From contig UQER01000004.1 in NCBI GenBank assembly GCA_900540205.1, forward strand, positions 76,713-140,712: a stretch of 64,000 nt of DNA, written 5' to 3'. The notes beneath the pieces are model-generated. The model did not search any database. It saw nothing but the letters and a program-made list of their open reading frames with translations, and had not been told where the DNA came from. Shown piece after piece: positions 50,393-58,177 of the stretch. How positions within the stretch are numbered: position 1 is the first letter of the stretch; each line of letters opens with the position of its first letter. The position numbers were made by a program, and so were the translations under genes. This stretch comes from an uncultured Porphyromonadaceae bacterium. Its GTDB lineage: Bacteria; Bacteroidota; Bacteroidia; Bacteroidales; Muribaculaceae.

Positions 50393-50536
50393 TTTTGTGG
50401 GGACTGCTGAATGGTCTGAACCACAACTATATGCCCCGCAGCAGTCGCACCATCGGGCAGGCTTTAACCGAAGTCTGATGCAAGATGGTGTGATTCAGAG
50501 TGTTATTCATTTATTTTATTAACTTAAAACATCGAC
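50393..50536 (+). promoter_or_regulatory. rpsN: Structured leader of rpsN
   Basis: About 145 nt with two perfect stems: GACTGCTG/CAGCAGTC (50402-50409 with 50439-50446) and CACCATC/GATGGTG (50448-50454 with 50484-50490), then AT-rich sequence to ATG 50537. This has the form of an autoregulatory ribosomal-protein leader; no ligand can be named. Confidence 0.45.
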
Positions 50537-50806
50537 ATGGCAAAAGAATCAATGAAAGCCCGCGAAGTGAAGCGCGCCAAGCTCGTTGCCAAGTATGCCG
50601 CCAAGAAGGCTGCCCTCAAGGAAGCCGGCGACTACGAGGGTCTGCAGCTGCTGCCCAAGAATGCTTCGAGCGTACGCCTGCACAATCGCTGCTCCATTAC
50701 CGGCCGTCCGAAAGGTTTCATGCGTCAGTTCGGCATCTCGCGTATCCAGTTCCGCGAAATGGCGTCTGCAGGGCTCATCCCCGGCGTGAAGAAGGCAAGC
50801 TGGTGA
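50537..50806 (+). CDS. rpsN: Small subunit ribosomal protein S14 (zinc-free type)
   Basis: 89 residues, the long form without the CxxC zinc motifs. MAKESMKAREVKRAKLV start and RPKGFMRQFGISRIQFREMASAGLIPGVKKASW end. First gene after the internal terminator and promoter. Confidence 0.97.
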   Translation: MAKESMKAREVKRAKLVAKYAAKKAALKEAGDYEGLQLLPKNASSVRLHNRCSITGRPKGFMRQFGISRIQFREMASAGLIPGVKKASW

Positions 50807-51031
50807 TCCGCAGGGCAACCAACAGCAACCAAGGCTCGTTGCCGGGCGGGATGCCCGAGCAAAAGGCTGCGTGCCAAGCCCCGGTCCGCCGGGTAAGCCC
50901 CAATCTGCGGGGAACCCCCGGGAGGCAACCAGCAGGCCGCGTGCCCGAGAGTGAAATTAATTAAAATCAGTGAGTTATTTAAATATTGTTGGAATCCGTT
51001 TCCAATCAATTTAAAACCCCAACAAATCAAA
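50807..51031 (+). other. Structured spacer between rpsN and rpsH
   Basis: 225 nt without a gene. Hairpins: CGGGC-GGGAT-GCCCG and nested CCGGG/CCCGG around CCCC-AATCTG-CGGGG. No T-run or TAnnTTTG element. In E. coli S8 represses the spc operon by binding mRNA near rplE; a comparable site here is possible but not shown. Confidence 0.45.
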
Positions 51032-51430
51032 ATGACAGATCCAATTGCAGATTATCTGACCCGACTGAGGAACGCCATCAAGGCTCAGCACCGCGTTGTT
51101 GAGATCCCGGCGTCGAATCTCAAGAAGGAAATCACGAAGATCCTCTTCGAACAAGGCTACATCCTTAACTATAAGTTTATAGAAGGTGAGAATCCTGCCG
51201 GAGTGATCAAAGTTGCCCTCAAGTATGATCCCGTTGACCGCGTCAACGCCATCAAGGGCCTCGTCCGCGCCAGCCGTCCCGGTCTGCGCCAGTACACCGG
51301 CTATAAAAACATGCCCCGCGTTCTCAACGGCCTCGGCATCGCCATCCTTTCCACATCGAAAGGCGTGATGACCAATAAGAAGGCAGCTCAGGAGAAAGTG
51401 GGCGGTGAGGTTTTGTGTTACGTTTATTAA
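51032..51430 (+). CDS. rpsH: Small subunit ribosomal protein S8
   Basis: 132 residues from ATG 51032 (MTDPIADYLTRLRNAIKAQH); the open frame extends to a GTG at 50951, but those 27 residues are not family-like. RASRPGLRQYTGYKNMPRVLNGLGIAILSTSKGVMTNKKA is the C-terminal signature. Confidence 0.97.
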   Translation: MTDPIADYLTRLRNAIKAQHRVVEIPASNLKKEITKILFEQGYILNYKFIEGENPAGVIKVALKYDPVDRVNAIKGLVRASRPGLRQYTGYKNMPRVLNGLGIAILSTSKGVMTNKKAAQEKVGGEVLCYVY

Positions 51431-51451
51431 TCTTAAAGGAGGAAATCAATT

Positions 51452-52009
51452 ATGTCAAGAATAGGTAAAGCTCCCATCGAGATTCCCGCAGGCGTAACCG
51501 TAAACGTCGATGCAAACAACGTAGTTACCGTCAAGGGCCCCAAGGGTCAGCTCACACAGGCTGTTAACCCTGAATTCGAGATAAAGGTGGAGGATGGCCA
51601 CATCCATATCCTCCGTCCCACCGACGACCGCGAGCACCGCGCACAGCACGGTCTGTATCGCGCGCTGGTTCACAACATGGTTGTGGGCGTGTCGACCGGT
51701 TACCGCAAAGAAATGGAGTTGGTAGGTGTGGGTTACCGCGCGAATGCCACCGGACAGGTGCTTGAGCTTTCGCTGGGCTTCTCCCACGCTATCTATATCA
51801 AGCTTCCCGCCGAAATCAAGGTAGAGGCAAAGTCGGAGCGTAACAAGAACCCTCTGATCATCCTCGAAAGCGACGACAAGCAGCTCCTTGGCCAGGTTTG
51901 CGCCAAGATCCGCTCGCTCCGCAAGCCCGAACCCTACAAGGGCAAAGGTATCAAGTTCGTAGGCGAAGTTATCCGCCGCAAGTCTGGTAAAACGGCCGGT
52001 GCCAAATAA
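51452..52009 (+). CDS. rplF: Large subunit ribosomal protein L6
   Basis: 185 residues. MSRIGKAPIEIPAGVTV start and the PEPYKGKGIKFVGEVIRRKSGKTAG end. Preceded by AGGAGG (about 51438-51443), a clear Shine-Dalgarno site. Confidence 0.98.
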   Translation: MSRIGKAPIEIPAGVTVNVDANNVVTVKGPKGQLTQAVNPEFEIKVEDGHIHILRPTDDREHRAQHGLYRALVHNMVVGVSTGYRKEMELVGVGYRANATGQVLELSLGFSHAIYIKLPAEIKVEAKSERNKNPLIILESDDKQLLGQVCAKIRSLRKPEPYKGKGIKFVGEVIRRKSGKTAGAK

Positions 52010-52022
52010 AAAGTAAATTATC

Positions 52023-52364
52023 ATGATCTCTAAGCAAGAAAGAAGAAATAAGATCAAGGCACGCATCCGCGGCAAAATTTCGGGCACTGCCGAACGCCCC
52101 CGCATGAGCGTGTTCCGCAGCAACAAGCAAATCTACGTGCAGCTTGTCGACGACATGACCGGCAAGACCCTTGCTGCCGCCTCCTCGAAAGGCATTGAAG
52201 AAGGAACCAAATCAGAAATCGCTGCCAAGGTGGGCAAAGCCATCGCAGAGAAGGCTCTCGCAGCAGGCGTGGCCCAGGTGGTTTTCGACCGCAACGGTTA
52301 TCTTTTCCACGGCAGAGTTAAATCATTGGCTGACGCTGCACGCGAAGGCGGACTTAAATTCTAA
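52023..52364 (+). CDS. rplR: Large subunit ribosomal protein L18
   Basis: 113 residues; 5S rRNA binder. RRNKIKARIRGKISGTAERPRMSVFRSNKQIYVQLVDD and AQVVFDRNGYLFHGRVKSLADAAREGGLKF. 8 nt before rpsE. Confidence 0.98.
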   Translation: MISKQERRNKIKARIRGKISGTAERPRMSVFRSNKQIYVQLVDDMTGKTLAAASSKGIEEGTKSEIAAKVGKAIAEKALAAGVAQVVFDRNGYLFHGRVKSLADAAREGGLKF

Positions 52365-52372
52365 ACATCATC

Positions 52373-52891
52373 ATGGCAAATAAAAATAACAGAGTAAAAA
52401 CGACCAACGACATCGAGTTGAAGGACCGTCTGGTGGCCATCAACCGCGTTACCAAGGTGACCAAGGGTGGTCGCACCTTCACTTTTGCTGCCATTGTTGT
52501 TGTTGGCAACGAGGACGGCATCGTGGGCTGGGGTCTTGGCAAAGCCAATGAAGTAACCGCCGCTATCGCAAAAGGCGTTGAAGCCGCAAAGAAGAACCTT
52601 ATCCGTGTTCCGGTGCACAAAGGCACCATCCCCCACGAACAGGCTGCCAAATTCGGCGGTTCGCAGGTTCTGCTCAAGCCCGCTTCGCACGGTACCGGTG
52701 TAAAGGCCGGTGGCGCTATGCGTGCCGTGCTTGAAAGTGTCGGCGTCACCGACGTGCTTGCCAAATCAAAGGGCTCGTCGAACCCCCACAACCTGGTGAA
52801 AGCCACCATCGCCGCTCTCGGCGAAATGCGTTCGCCCGCCCAGGTGGCACAGAACCGCGGCATTGCCGTAAGCCAGGTGTTCAACGGTTAA
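52373..52891 (+). CDS. rpsE: Small subunit ribosomal protein S5
   Basis: 172 residues; translational fidelity. VAINRVTKVTKGGRTFTFAAIVVVGNEDGIVGWGLGKA and the C-terminal GGAMRAVLESVGVTDVLAKSKGSSNPHNLVKAT. Residues at the spectinomycin loop (VTKGGR) look ordinary. Confidence 0.98.
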   Translation: MANKNNRVKTTNDIELKDRLVAINRVTKVTKGGRTFTFAAIVVVGNEDGIVGWGLGKANEVTAAIAKGVEAAKKNLIRVPVHKGTIPHEQAAKFGGSQVLLKPASHGTGVKAGGAMRAVLESVGVTDVLAKSKGSSNPHNLVKATIAALGEMRSPAQVAQNRGIAVSQVFNG

Positions 52892-52918
52892 TTCCACACT
52901 CTTCACAAGCTCTTAAAA

Positions 52919-53098
52919 ATGGCACAGATAAAAATCAAACAGATAAAAAGCCGCATCGGCGCGCCCGCCGTACAGAAGCGTACGCTCGATGCCCTCGGCC
53001 TCAGAAAAATGAACCACACCGTTGTCAAGGAGGATAACCCCTCGATCATGGGCATGGTTCAGCGCGTTCACCATCTGGTTGAGGTGACCAAGGCCTGA
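52919..53098 (+). CDS. rpmD: Large subunit ribosomal protein L30
   Basis: 59 residues, normal for the family and easily missed because it is short. Reads MAQIKIKQIKSRIG, then QKRTLDALGLRKMNHTV and the ending MGMVQRVHHLVEV. Position between rpsE and rplO is the conserved one. Confidence 0.95.
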   Translation: MAQIKIKQIKSRIGAPAVQKRTLDALGLRKMNHTVVKEDNPSIMGMVQRVHHLVEVTKA

Positions 53099-53190
53099 TT
53101 GAGCGGGCCGCCACCCCCAGCGGTGACATGCCCCCGTCTCGAGAATCAATAATCCATATTTGTTAACAGAAAATTTCAATACTCCATAAA

Positions 53191-53640
53191 ATGGACTTAA
53201 GTAATTTGAAACCTGCCGTCGGCGCCACATCCAATTCCAAACGCATTGGTCGCGGTCCCGGCTCCGGCAAGGGCGGAACTTCTACCCGCGGTCACAAGGG
53301 TGCAAAATCCCGCTCAGGCTATTCGCGTAAAATCGGCTTTGAAGGTGGTCAGATGCCTTTGCAGCGTCGTCTCCCCAAATGGGGCTTCAAGAACATCAAC
53401 CGTGTTGAGTACAAGGTGGTGAACCTTTCCGACCTTCAGGCACTCGCCGAAGCCAAGAAGCTTGAGAAGATCGGTCTGGACGAGCTCCGTGCCGCCGGTC
53501 TGGTGGGCAAGAAGGATCTGGTGAAAGTGCTCGGCAACGGCACCCTCTCCGCCAAGCTCGCAGTTGAAGCCAATGCATTCTCCGCAACCGCCGAAAAAGC
53601 CATTGTTGAGGCCGGCGGCTCCATCAACAAAGTAAAGTAA
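53191..53640 (+). CDS. rplO: Large subunit ribosomal protein L15
   Basis: 149 residues. MDLSNLKPAVGATSNSKRIGRGPGSGKGGTSTRGHKGAKSRSG (Gly/Arg-rich N-terminal arm), FEGGQMPLQRRLPKWGF. Only 4 nt before secY. Confidence 0.98.
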   Translation: MDLSNLKPAVGATSNSKRIGRGPGSGKGGTSTRGHKGAKSRSGYSRKIGFEGGQMPLQRRLPKWGFKNINRVEYKVVNLSDLQALAEAKKLEKIGLDELRAAGLVGKKDLVKVLGNGTLSAKLAVEANAFSATAEKAIVEAGGSINKVK

Positions 53641-53644
53641 TTCG

Positions 53645-54994
53645 ATGAAATTTATTCAGACATTAAAGAATATCTGGACGATTCAGGAGCTGCGTCAGCG
53701 ACTCACCATCACTGTCCTGCTGGTTCTGGTTTACCGTCTGGGCTGCTATGTGGTCCTTCCGGGCATCAACCCCAACGACCTCGACGCCCTCACGTCGTTC
53801 ACCAACCGCAGCGGCTTGATGCAGCTGTTGGATATGTTCTCGGGAGGAGCTTTCTCTCAGGCCTCCATCTTCGCGCTGGGTATCATGCCTTACATCACTG
53901 CGTCCATCGTGATCCAGCTTGCAGGCATGGTGCTTCCTTCGTTCCAGAAGATGCAGCGTGAGGGCGAGAGCGGCCGTCAGAAGCTGAACCAGTACACACG
54001 CTATCTGACCGTCCTTATTCTCCTTGTTCAGGGCCCTGCCTATCTTTACAACCTGCGTGCTCAGGTTGTGAATGCAGGCGGCTCGGTTGAGATGGGCTTC
54101 TGGACGGTGGTGTTCCTCACCGTCATCCTGGCAGCCGGCTCCATGTTCATCATGTGGCTCGGCGAGCGCATCACCGACCGCGGTATCGGCAACGGTATCT
54201 CGTTCATCATTCTCGTGGGTATCATCGCCCGTCTCCCCATCGCGCTGTTCTATGAGTTCACCAGCCGTCTGCCGGGTTCCACCGGCAACCAGGGTGGTCT
54301 GATCATGTTCCTTGTGGAGATCGGTCTGCTGTTCGCCGTGACCATCGGCGCTGTTCTGCTTGTGCAGGGCACACGTAAGGTGCCTGTGCAGTATGCGAAA
54401 CGCATCGTTGGCAACAAACAGTATGGCGGCGCACGCCAGTACATCCCCCTGAAGGTGAATGCCGCCGGCGTGATGCCCATCATCTTCGCCCAGGCCATCA
54501 TGTTCATACCCATCACCCTTGCGGGCTTCGGCTCGTCGGAAAGCTCCACTGGCTTCTTCGCCACTTTTTCCGATATCAACGGGTTCTGGTATAACGCTGT
54601 TTATTTCATCATGATTGTTGCCTTCACCTACTTCTACACCGCCATCACGGTGCGTCCCACCCAGATGGCCGAAGAGATGAAACGCAACAACGGCTTCATC
54701 CCCGGTGTGAAACCCGGCAAGAAAACGGCCGAATATCTCGATTCGATCATGAGCCGCATCACCCTGCCCGGGTCGTTGTTCCTCGGCATCGTTGCCATCC
54801 TGCCCGCATTCGCGCGCTGCTTCGGCATCAGCCAGAACTTCGCCCAGTTCTTCGGCGGTACATCGCTGCTCATTATGGTTGGTGTAGTGCTCGACACGCT
54901 CCAGCAGATTGAGTCGCACCTGATGATGCACCACTACGACGGCCTCATGAAAGAAGGCAAGATCAAGGGCCGCACCACAGGAAGCGCCTATTGA
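53645..54994 (+). CDS. secY: Preprotein translocase channel SecY
   Basis: 449 residues, ten predicted membrane helices. Forms the SecYEG pore for export and membrane insertion. RLTITVLLVLVYRLGCYVVLPGI (helix 1), plug region with GLMQLLDMFSGGA, the GIMPYITASIVIQL stretch, GIGNGISFII and QSMPIIF-like VMPIIFAQAIM; cytoplasmic loops with RRIVGNKQYGGARQYIPLKVN-like sequence. Location after rplO is conserved. Confidence 0.98.
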   Translation: MKFIQTLKNIWTIQELRQRLTITVLLVLVYRLGCYVVLPGINPNDLDALTSFTNRSGLMQLLDMFSGGAFSQASIFALGIMPYITASIVIQLAGMVLPSFQKMQREGESGRQKLNQYTRYLTVLILLVQGPAYLYNLRAQVVNAGGSVEMGFWTVVFLTVILAAGSMFIMWLGERITDRGIGNGISFIILVGIIARLPIALFYEFTSRLPGSTGNQGGLIMFLVEIGLLFAVTIGAVLLVQGTRKVPVQYAKRIVGNKQYGGARQYIPLKVNAAGVMPIIFAQAIMFIPITLAGFGSSESSTGFFATFSDINGFWYNAVYFIMIVAFTYFYTAITVRPTQMAEEMKRNNGFIPGVKPGKKTAEYLDSIMSRITLPGSLFLGIVAILPAFARCFGISQNFAQFFGGTSLLIMVGVVLDTLQQIESHLMMHHYDGLMKEGKIKGRTTGSAY

Positions 54995-55072
54995 TAAAAC
55001 AGAAACGAATTGAGTTGCCCGGAGGCGCGGTGATTCCCGCCCTCCGGAGCAGCCCTTTCAGAAAGGTTGAAA

Positions 55073-55855
55073 ATGATTTATCTCAAGACACCGGACGAAA
55101 TTGAAAAAATGCGCGCAGCTTGCGATCTGACGAGCCGTACGCTCGCCGAGATGGCAAAATGGGTGCAGCCCGGAGTCACCACCCACAAGATCGATTCAGT
55201 TGCAAAGGAATTCATCCTTGACAATGGCGGCCGTCCCGCCTGCCTCGGCTACGGGGGCTTCCCCGGTGCCGTGTGCATGGAGGTCAACGAGATTGTGGTG
55301 CACGGTTTCCCCTCGAGCTACTCGCTCCGTGAAGGCGATATCATCGGACTGGATGTAGTGGTAGAGCTCGACGGCTTCAACGGCGACATGTGCTACACGT
55401 TCCCCGTGGGCCAGGTCGACGAAAAAGTCATGCAGCTCATGCGCGACACCAAGGAATCGCTCTACCGCGGAATCGAGGCATGCCGGGAGGGCAACCGCAT
55501 CGGCGACATTGCCAACGCCGTGCAGACATTCTGCGAGCGCCGGGGCTACTCGGTGGTGCGCGAGATGTGTGGCCACGGCATCGGACATAAGATGCACGAA
55601 GATCCTGAGGTGCCAAATTACGGACGCCGCGGCACAGGCCCGCTCATCAAGAACGGCATGTGTCTGGCCATCGAGCCGATGATAAATCTTGGAAGCCGCA
55701 ACATCGTGATAGAGCCTGACGGCTGGACGTGCCGCACCCGCGACCGCAAGCCCTCGGCCCATTACGAGCATACGGTGGCCGTTGTCGACGGCAAGGCTGA
55801 TGTGCTCACCACGTTCGATTATGTGAAGGACGTGCTGGGTGAGCGCTTCATCTGA
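55073..55855 (+). CDS. map: Type I methionine aminopeptidase
   Basis: 260 residues from ATG 55073. Removes the initiator Met co-translationally. Metal ligands: Asp in IIGLDVVVELDG and in FNGDMCYTFPVG, His in CGHGIGHKMHEDP, Glu in CLAIEPM and in HYEHT; the substrate His in NEIVVHGFP. Lacks the N-terminal zinc-finger extension. 78 nt after secY; upstream spacer contains a CGGAGGCGCGGTGATTCCCGCCCTCCG hairpin-like segment. Confidence 0.96.
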   Translation: MIYLKTPDEIEKMRAACDLTSRTLAEMAKWVQPGVTTHKIDSVAKEFILDNGGRPACLGYGGFPGAVCMEVNEIVVHGFPSSYSLREGDIIGLDVVVELDGFNGDMCYTFPVGQVDEKVMQLMRDTKESLYRGIEACREGNRIGDIANAVQTFCERRGYSVVREMCGHGIGHKMHEDPEVPNYGRRGTGPLIKNGMCLAIEPMINLGSRNIVIEPDGWTCRTRDRKPSAHYEHTVAVVDGKADVLTTFDYVKDVLGERFI

Positions 55856-55964
55856 GCCTGCCCACGCGGCATTGACTGAGCCGGCTTGTCCGGTTTATTC
55901 CCCCCGACCTTGAAAGAAAGGCAACTCTTTCCCCAACCCGATTCATAAAAACACTTTTTATTAT

Positions 55965-56183
55965 ATGGCAAAACAGTCGGCTATAGAGCAGGACGGCACA
56001 ATCGTCGAGTCGCTATCCAACGCCATGTTCCGCGTGGAGCTGGAAAACGGTCACGAAATCACGGCTCACATCTCCGGTAAGATGCGTATGCACTACATCA
56101 AGATTCTTCCCGGCGACAAAGTACGTGTGGAGATGTCGCCCTACGACCTCAGCAAGGGTCGTATCGCTTTCCGCTACAAATAA
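55965..56183 (+). CDS. infA: Translation initiation factor IF-1
   Basis: 72 residues, OB fold. MAKQSAIEQDGTIVESLSNAMFRVELENGHEITAHISGKMR and the DKVRVEMSPYDLSKGRIAFRYK end. Usual place before rpmJ. Confidence 0.98.
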   Translation: MAKQSAIEQDGTIVESLSNAMFRVELENGHEITAHISGKMRMHYIKILPGDKVRVEMSPYDLSKGRIAFRYK

Positions 56184-56221
56184 AACGTAATCCCCATTAA
56201 CACCAAACCCATATTATCCTT

Positions 56222-56338
56222 ATGAAAGTAAGAGCCTCCATCAAGAAGCGCACCCCTGAGGACAAGATTGTACGCCGCAAGGGGCGTCTCTATGTGATCA
56301 ACAAGAAAAATCCTAAAAACAAACAGCGTCAAGGATAA
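56222..56338 (+). CDS. rpmJ: Large subunit ribosomal protein L36 (zinc-free)
   Basis: 38 residues: MKVRASIKKRTPEDKIVRRK, then GRLYVINKKNPKNKQRQG. The four zinc ligands of the classical form (C11, C14, C27, H33) are T11, D14, N27 and N33, so this is the zinc-independent type. 38 nt after infA. Confidence 0.95.
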   Translation: MKVRASIKKRTPEDKIVRRKGRLYVINKKNPKNKQRQG

Positions 56339-56426
56339 TAACGATTAAGGGCTTGAAATCCAGCATCTCCCGTCAGGATATAGACGGCGGTCGAAAATCT
56401 GCCGTCCATGGGGCTGATGCCCGGAA

Positions 56427-56458
56427 TTTTCATATGTGCCTGAAATTTATTATTTTTG
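56427..56458 (+). promoter_or_regulatory. rpsM: Promoter of the alpha unit (rpsM)
   Basis: TATTTTTG at 56451-56458 with TTTT at 56427-56430, 20 bp upstream. Leader is only about 24 nt. The preceding 90 nt (56339-56426) contains no terminator, so read-through from rpmJ is also possible. Confidence 0.6.
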
Positions 56459-56488
56459 CAGAAAAATAAGAGATAACAAAAAGCATTT

Positions 56489-56869
56489 ATGGCAGTAAGA
56501 ATCGTGGGAGTTGACCTCCCCCAGAACAAACGAGGCGAAATCGCCTTGACCTATATCTTCGGCATCGGCCGAAGCGCCGCAAAGACCATCCTGGACAAAG
56601 CCGGCGTTGATGTCAACATCAAGGTACAGGACTGGACCGACGCACAAGCCGCGAAGGTTCGTGAAGTGATCCAGGAAAACTACAAAGTTGAAGGTGACCT
56701 GCGCAGTGAGCTGCAGCTCAACATCAAGCGATTGATGGATATCGGTTGCTACCGTGGCATCCGCCACCGTATCGGCCTGCCCGTACGCGGTCAAAGCACC
56801 AAGAACAACGCCCGCACCCGCAAGGGCCGCAAGAAAACAGTCGCTAACAAGAAGAAGGCTACAAAATAA
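56489..56869 (+). CDS. rpsM: Small subunit ribosomal protein S13
   Basis: 126 residues; 30S head, subunit bridges. MAVRIVGVDLPQNKRGEIALTYIFGIGRSAAKTIL and RLMDIGCYRGIRHRIGLPVRGQSTKNNARTRKGRKK. Confidence 0.98.
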   Translation: MAVRIVGVDLPQNKRGEIALTYIFGIGRSAAKTILDKAGVDVNIKVQDWTDAQAAKVREVIQENYKVEGDLRSELQLNIKRLMDIGCYRGIRHRIGLPVRGQSTKNNARTRKGRKKTVANKKKATK

Positions 56870-56905
56870 TTTTAGTCTCCTCCAATTAAATTCATCTTTA
56901 GCAAT

Positions 56906-57295
56906 ATGGCAAAGAAAACAGTCGCAGCTAAGAAGAGAAACGTCAAGGTCGACGCAGCCGGCCAGCTTCACGTTCACTCCTCCTTCAACAATATCATTGT
57001 ATGCTTAGCCAACAGCGAGGGTCAGGTTATTTCCTGGTCGAGCGCCGGCAAAATGGGTTTCCGCGGTTCCAAAAAGAACACCCCCTATGCAGCCCAGATG
57101 GCAGCCCAGGATTGTGGCAAAGTTGCCTACGATCTCGGCCTGCGTAAAGTAAAGGCTTATGTGAAGGGCCCCGGAAACGGCCGTGAATCAGCAATCCGCA
57201 CCGTGCATGGCATGGGCATCGAGGTGACAGAGATTATCGACGTTACTCCGCTTCCCCACAACGGTTGCCGTCCTCCCAAGCGTCGTCGCGTCTGA
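56906..57295 (+). CDS. rpsK: Small subunit ribosomal protein S11
   Basis: 129 residues; platform protein. HVHSSFNNIIVCLANSEGQVISWSSAGKMGFRGSKKNTPYAAQMA and the end VTEIIDVTPLPHNGCRPPKRRRV. Confidence 0.98.
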   Translation: MAKKTVAAKKRNVKVDAAGQLHVHSSFNNIIVCLANSEGQVISWSSAGKMGFRGSKKNTPYAAQMAAQDCGKVAYDLGLRKVKAYVKGPGNGRESAIRTVHGMGIEVTEIIDVTPLPHNGCRPPKRRRV

Positions 57296-57551
57296 TGCAC
57301 GGATGCCTCAGGCACTCACTCGCAATTCTTTCAGATAACCTGCCTGAAATGCCGTAAGCCACCGCGCGGTCTGCATCAGCTTCAATGCCGGTGCGTCCGC
57401 CGAATCAGGTCCGGATCGTAATGGGGATTCATTACCGGGCCACACTCAGCAATGCGGCAGAGCAGCTGTCAGGGCATTTTGATGCCGACAGCCATGCCGC
57501 TCAAGGGCATAAGGGCAGAAATCAACCAACACAAATTATCAAGAACGAAAA
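57296..57551 (+). promoter_or_regulatory. rpsD: Long structured spacer before rpsD, possible S4 control region
   Basis: 256 nt without a gene. A stacked three-segment hairpin at 57454-57500 pairs GCGGCA/TGCCGC, GCTGTC/GACAGC and GGCAT/ATGCC. S4 autoregulates the alpha operon in E. coli via an mRNA fold, and the location just before rpsD suits such a role; the fold is not homologous by eye. Confidence 0.45.
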
Positions 57552-58157
57552 ATGGCAAGATATACAGGTCCCAAGACCAAAATCGCACGCAAATTCGGCG
57601 AACCTATCTTCGGCGAAGATAAAATTCTGAGCCGCCGCAACTTCCCCCCCGGCCAGCACGGTCAGAACCGTCGCCGCAAAACTTCGGAGTACGGCACACA
57701 GCTCCGTGAAAAACAGAAAGCAAAGTACACCTACGGTGTGCTCGAGCGCCAGTTCCGCAACCTTTTCGAGAAAGCCTCTTCAATGAAGGGTATCACCGGT
57801 GAGATCCTTCTGCAGCTTCTCGAAGGCCGTCTCGACAACGTTGTTTACCGTCTGGGTATCGCTCCCACACGTGCAGCAGCCCGTCAGCTCGTGCTCCACA
57901 AGCATGTAACTGTCAACGGCGCCGTTGTAAACATCCCCTCTTATGCCGTTCAGCCCGGCGACGTGGTTGGCGTGCGTGAGAAATCGAAATCGCTCGAAGT
58001 CATCGCTGATGCACTCGCTGGTTTCAACCACAGCAAATATCCCTGGCTCGAATGGGACGAATCTGCAAAGAGCGGCAAGCTCCTGCACGTTCCCACCCGC
58101 GAGGACATCCCTGAAAATATCAAGGAGCAGCTTATCGTCGAGTTGTATTCTAAATAA
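57552..58157 (+). CDS. rpsD: Small subunit ribosomal protein S4
   Basis: 201 residues; primary 16S binder and RNA chaperone. MARYTGPKTKIARKFGEPIFG start (zinc-free form without the CxxC motifs), S4 domain RLDNVVYRLGIAPTRAAARQLVLHKHVTVNGAVVNIPSY. Confidence 0.98.
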   Translation: MARYTGPKTKIARKFGEPIFGEDKILSRRNFPPGQHGQNRRRKTSEYGTQLREKQKAKYTYGVLERQFRNLFEKASSMKGITGEILLQLLEGRLDNVVYRLGIAPTRAAARQLVLHKHVTVNGAVVNIPSYAVQPGDVVGVREKSKSLEVIADALAGFNHSKYPWLEWDESAKSGKLLHVPTREDIPENIKEQLIVELYSK

Positions 58158-58177
58158 TCATCAATAAACTAAGATCC

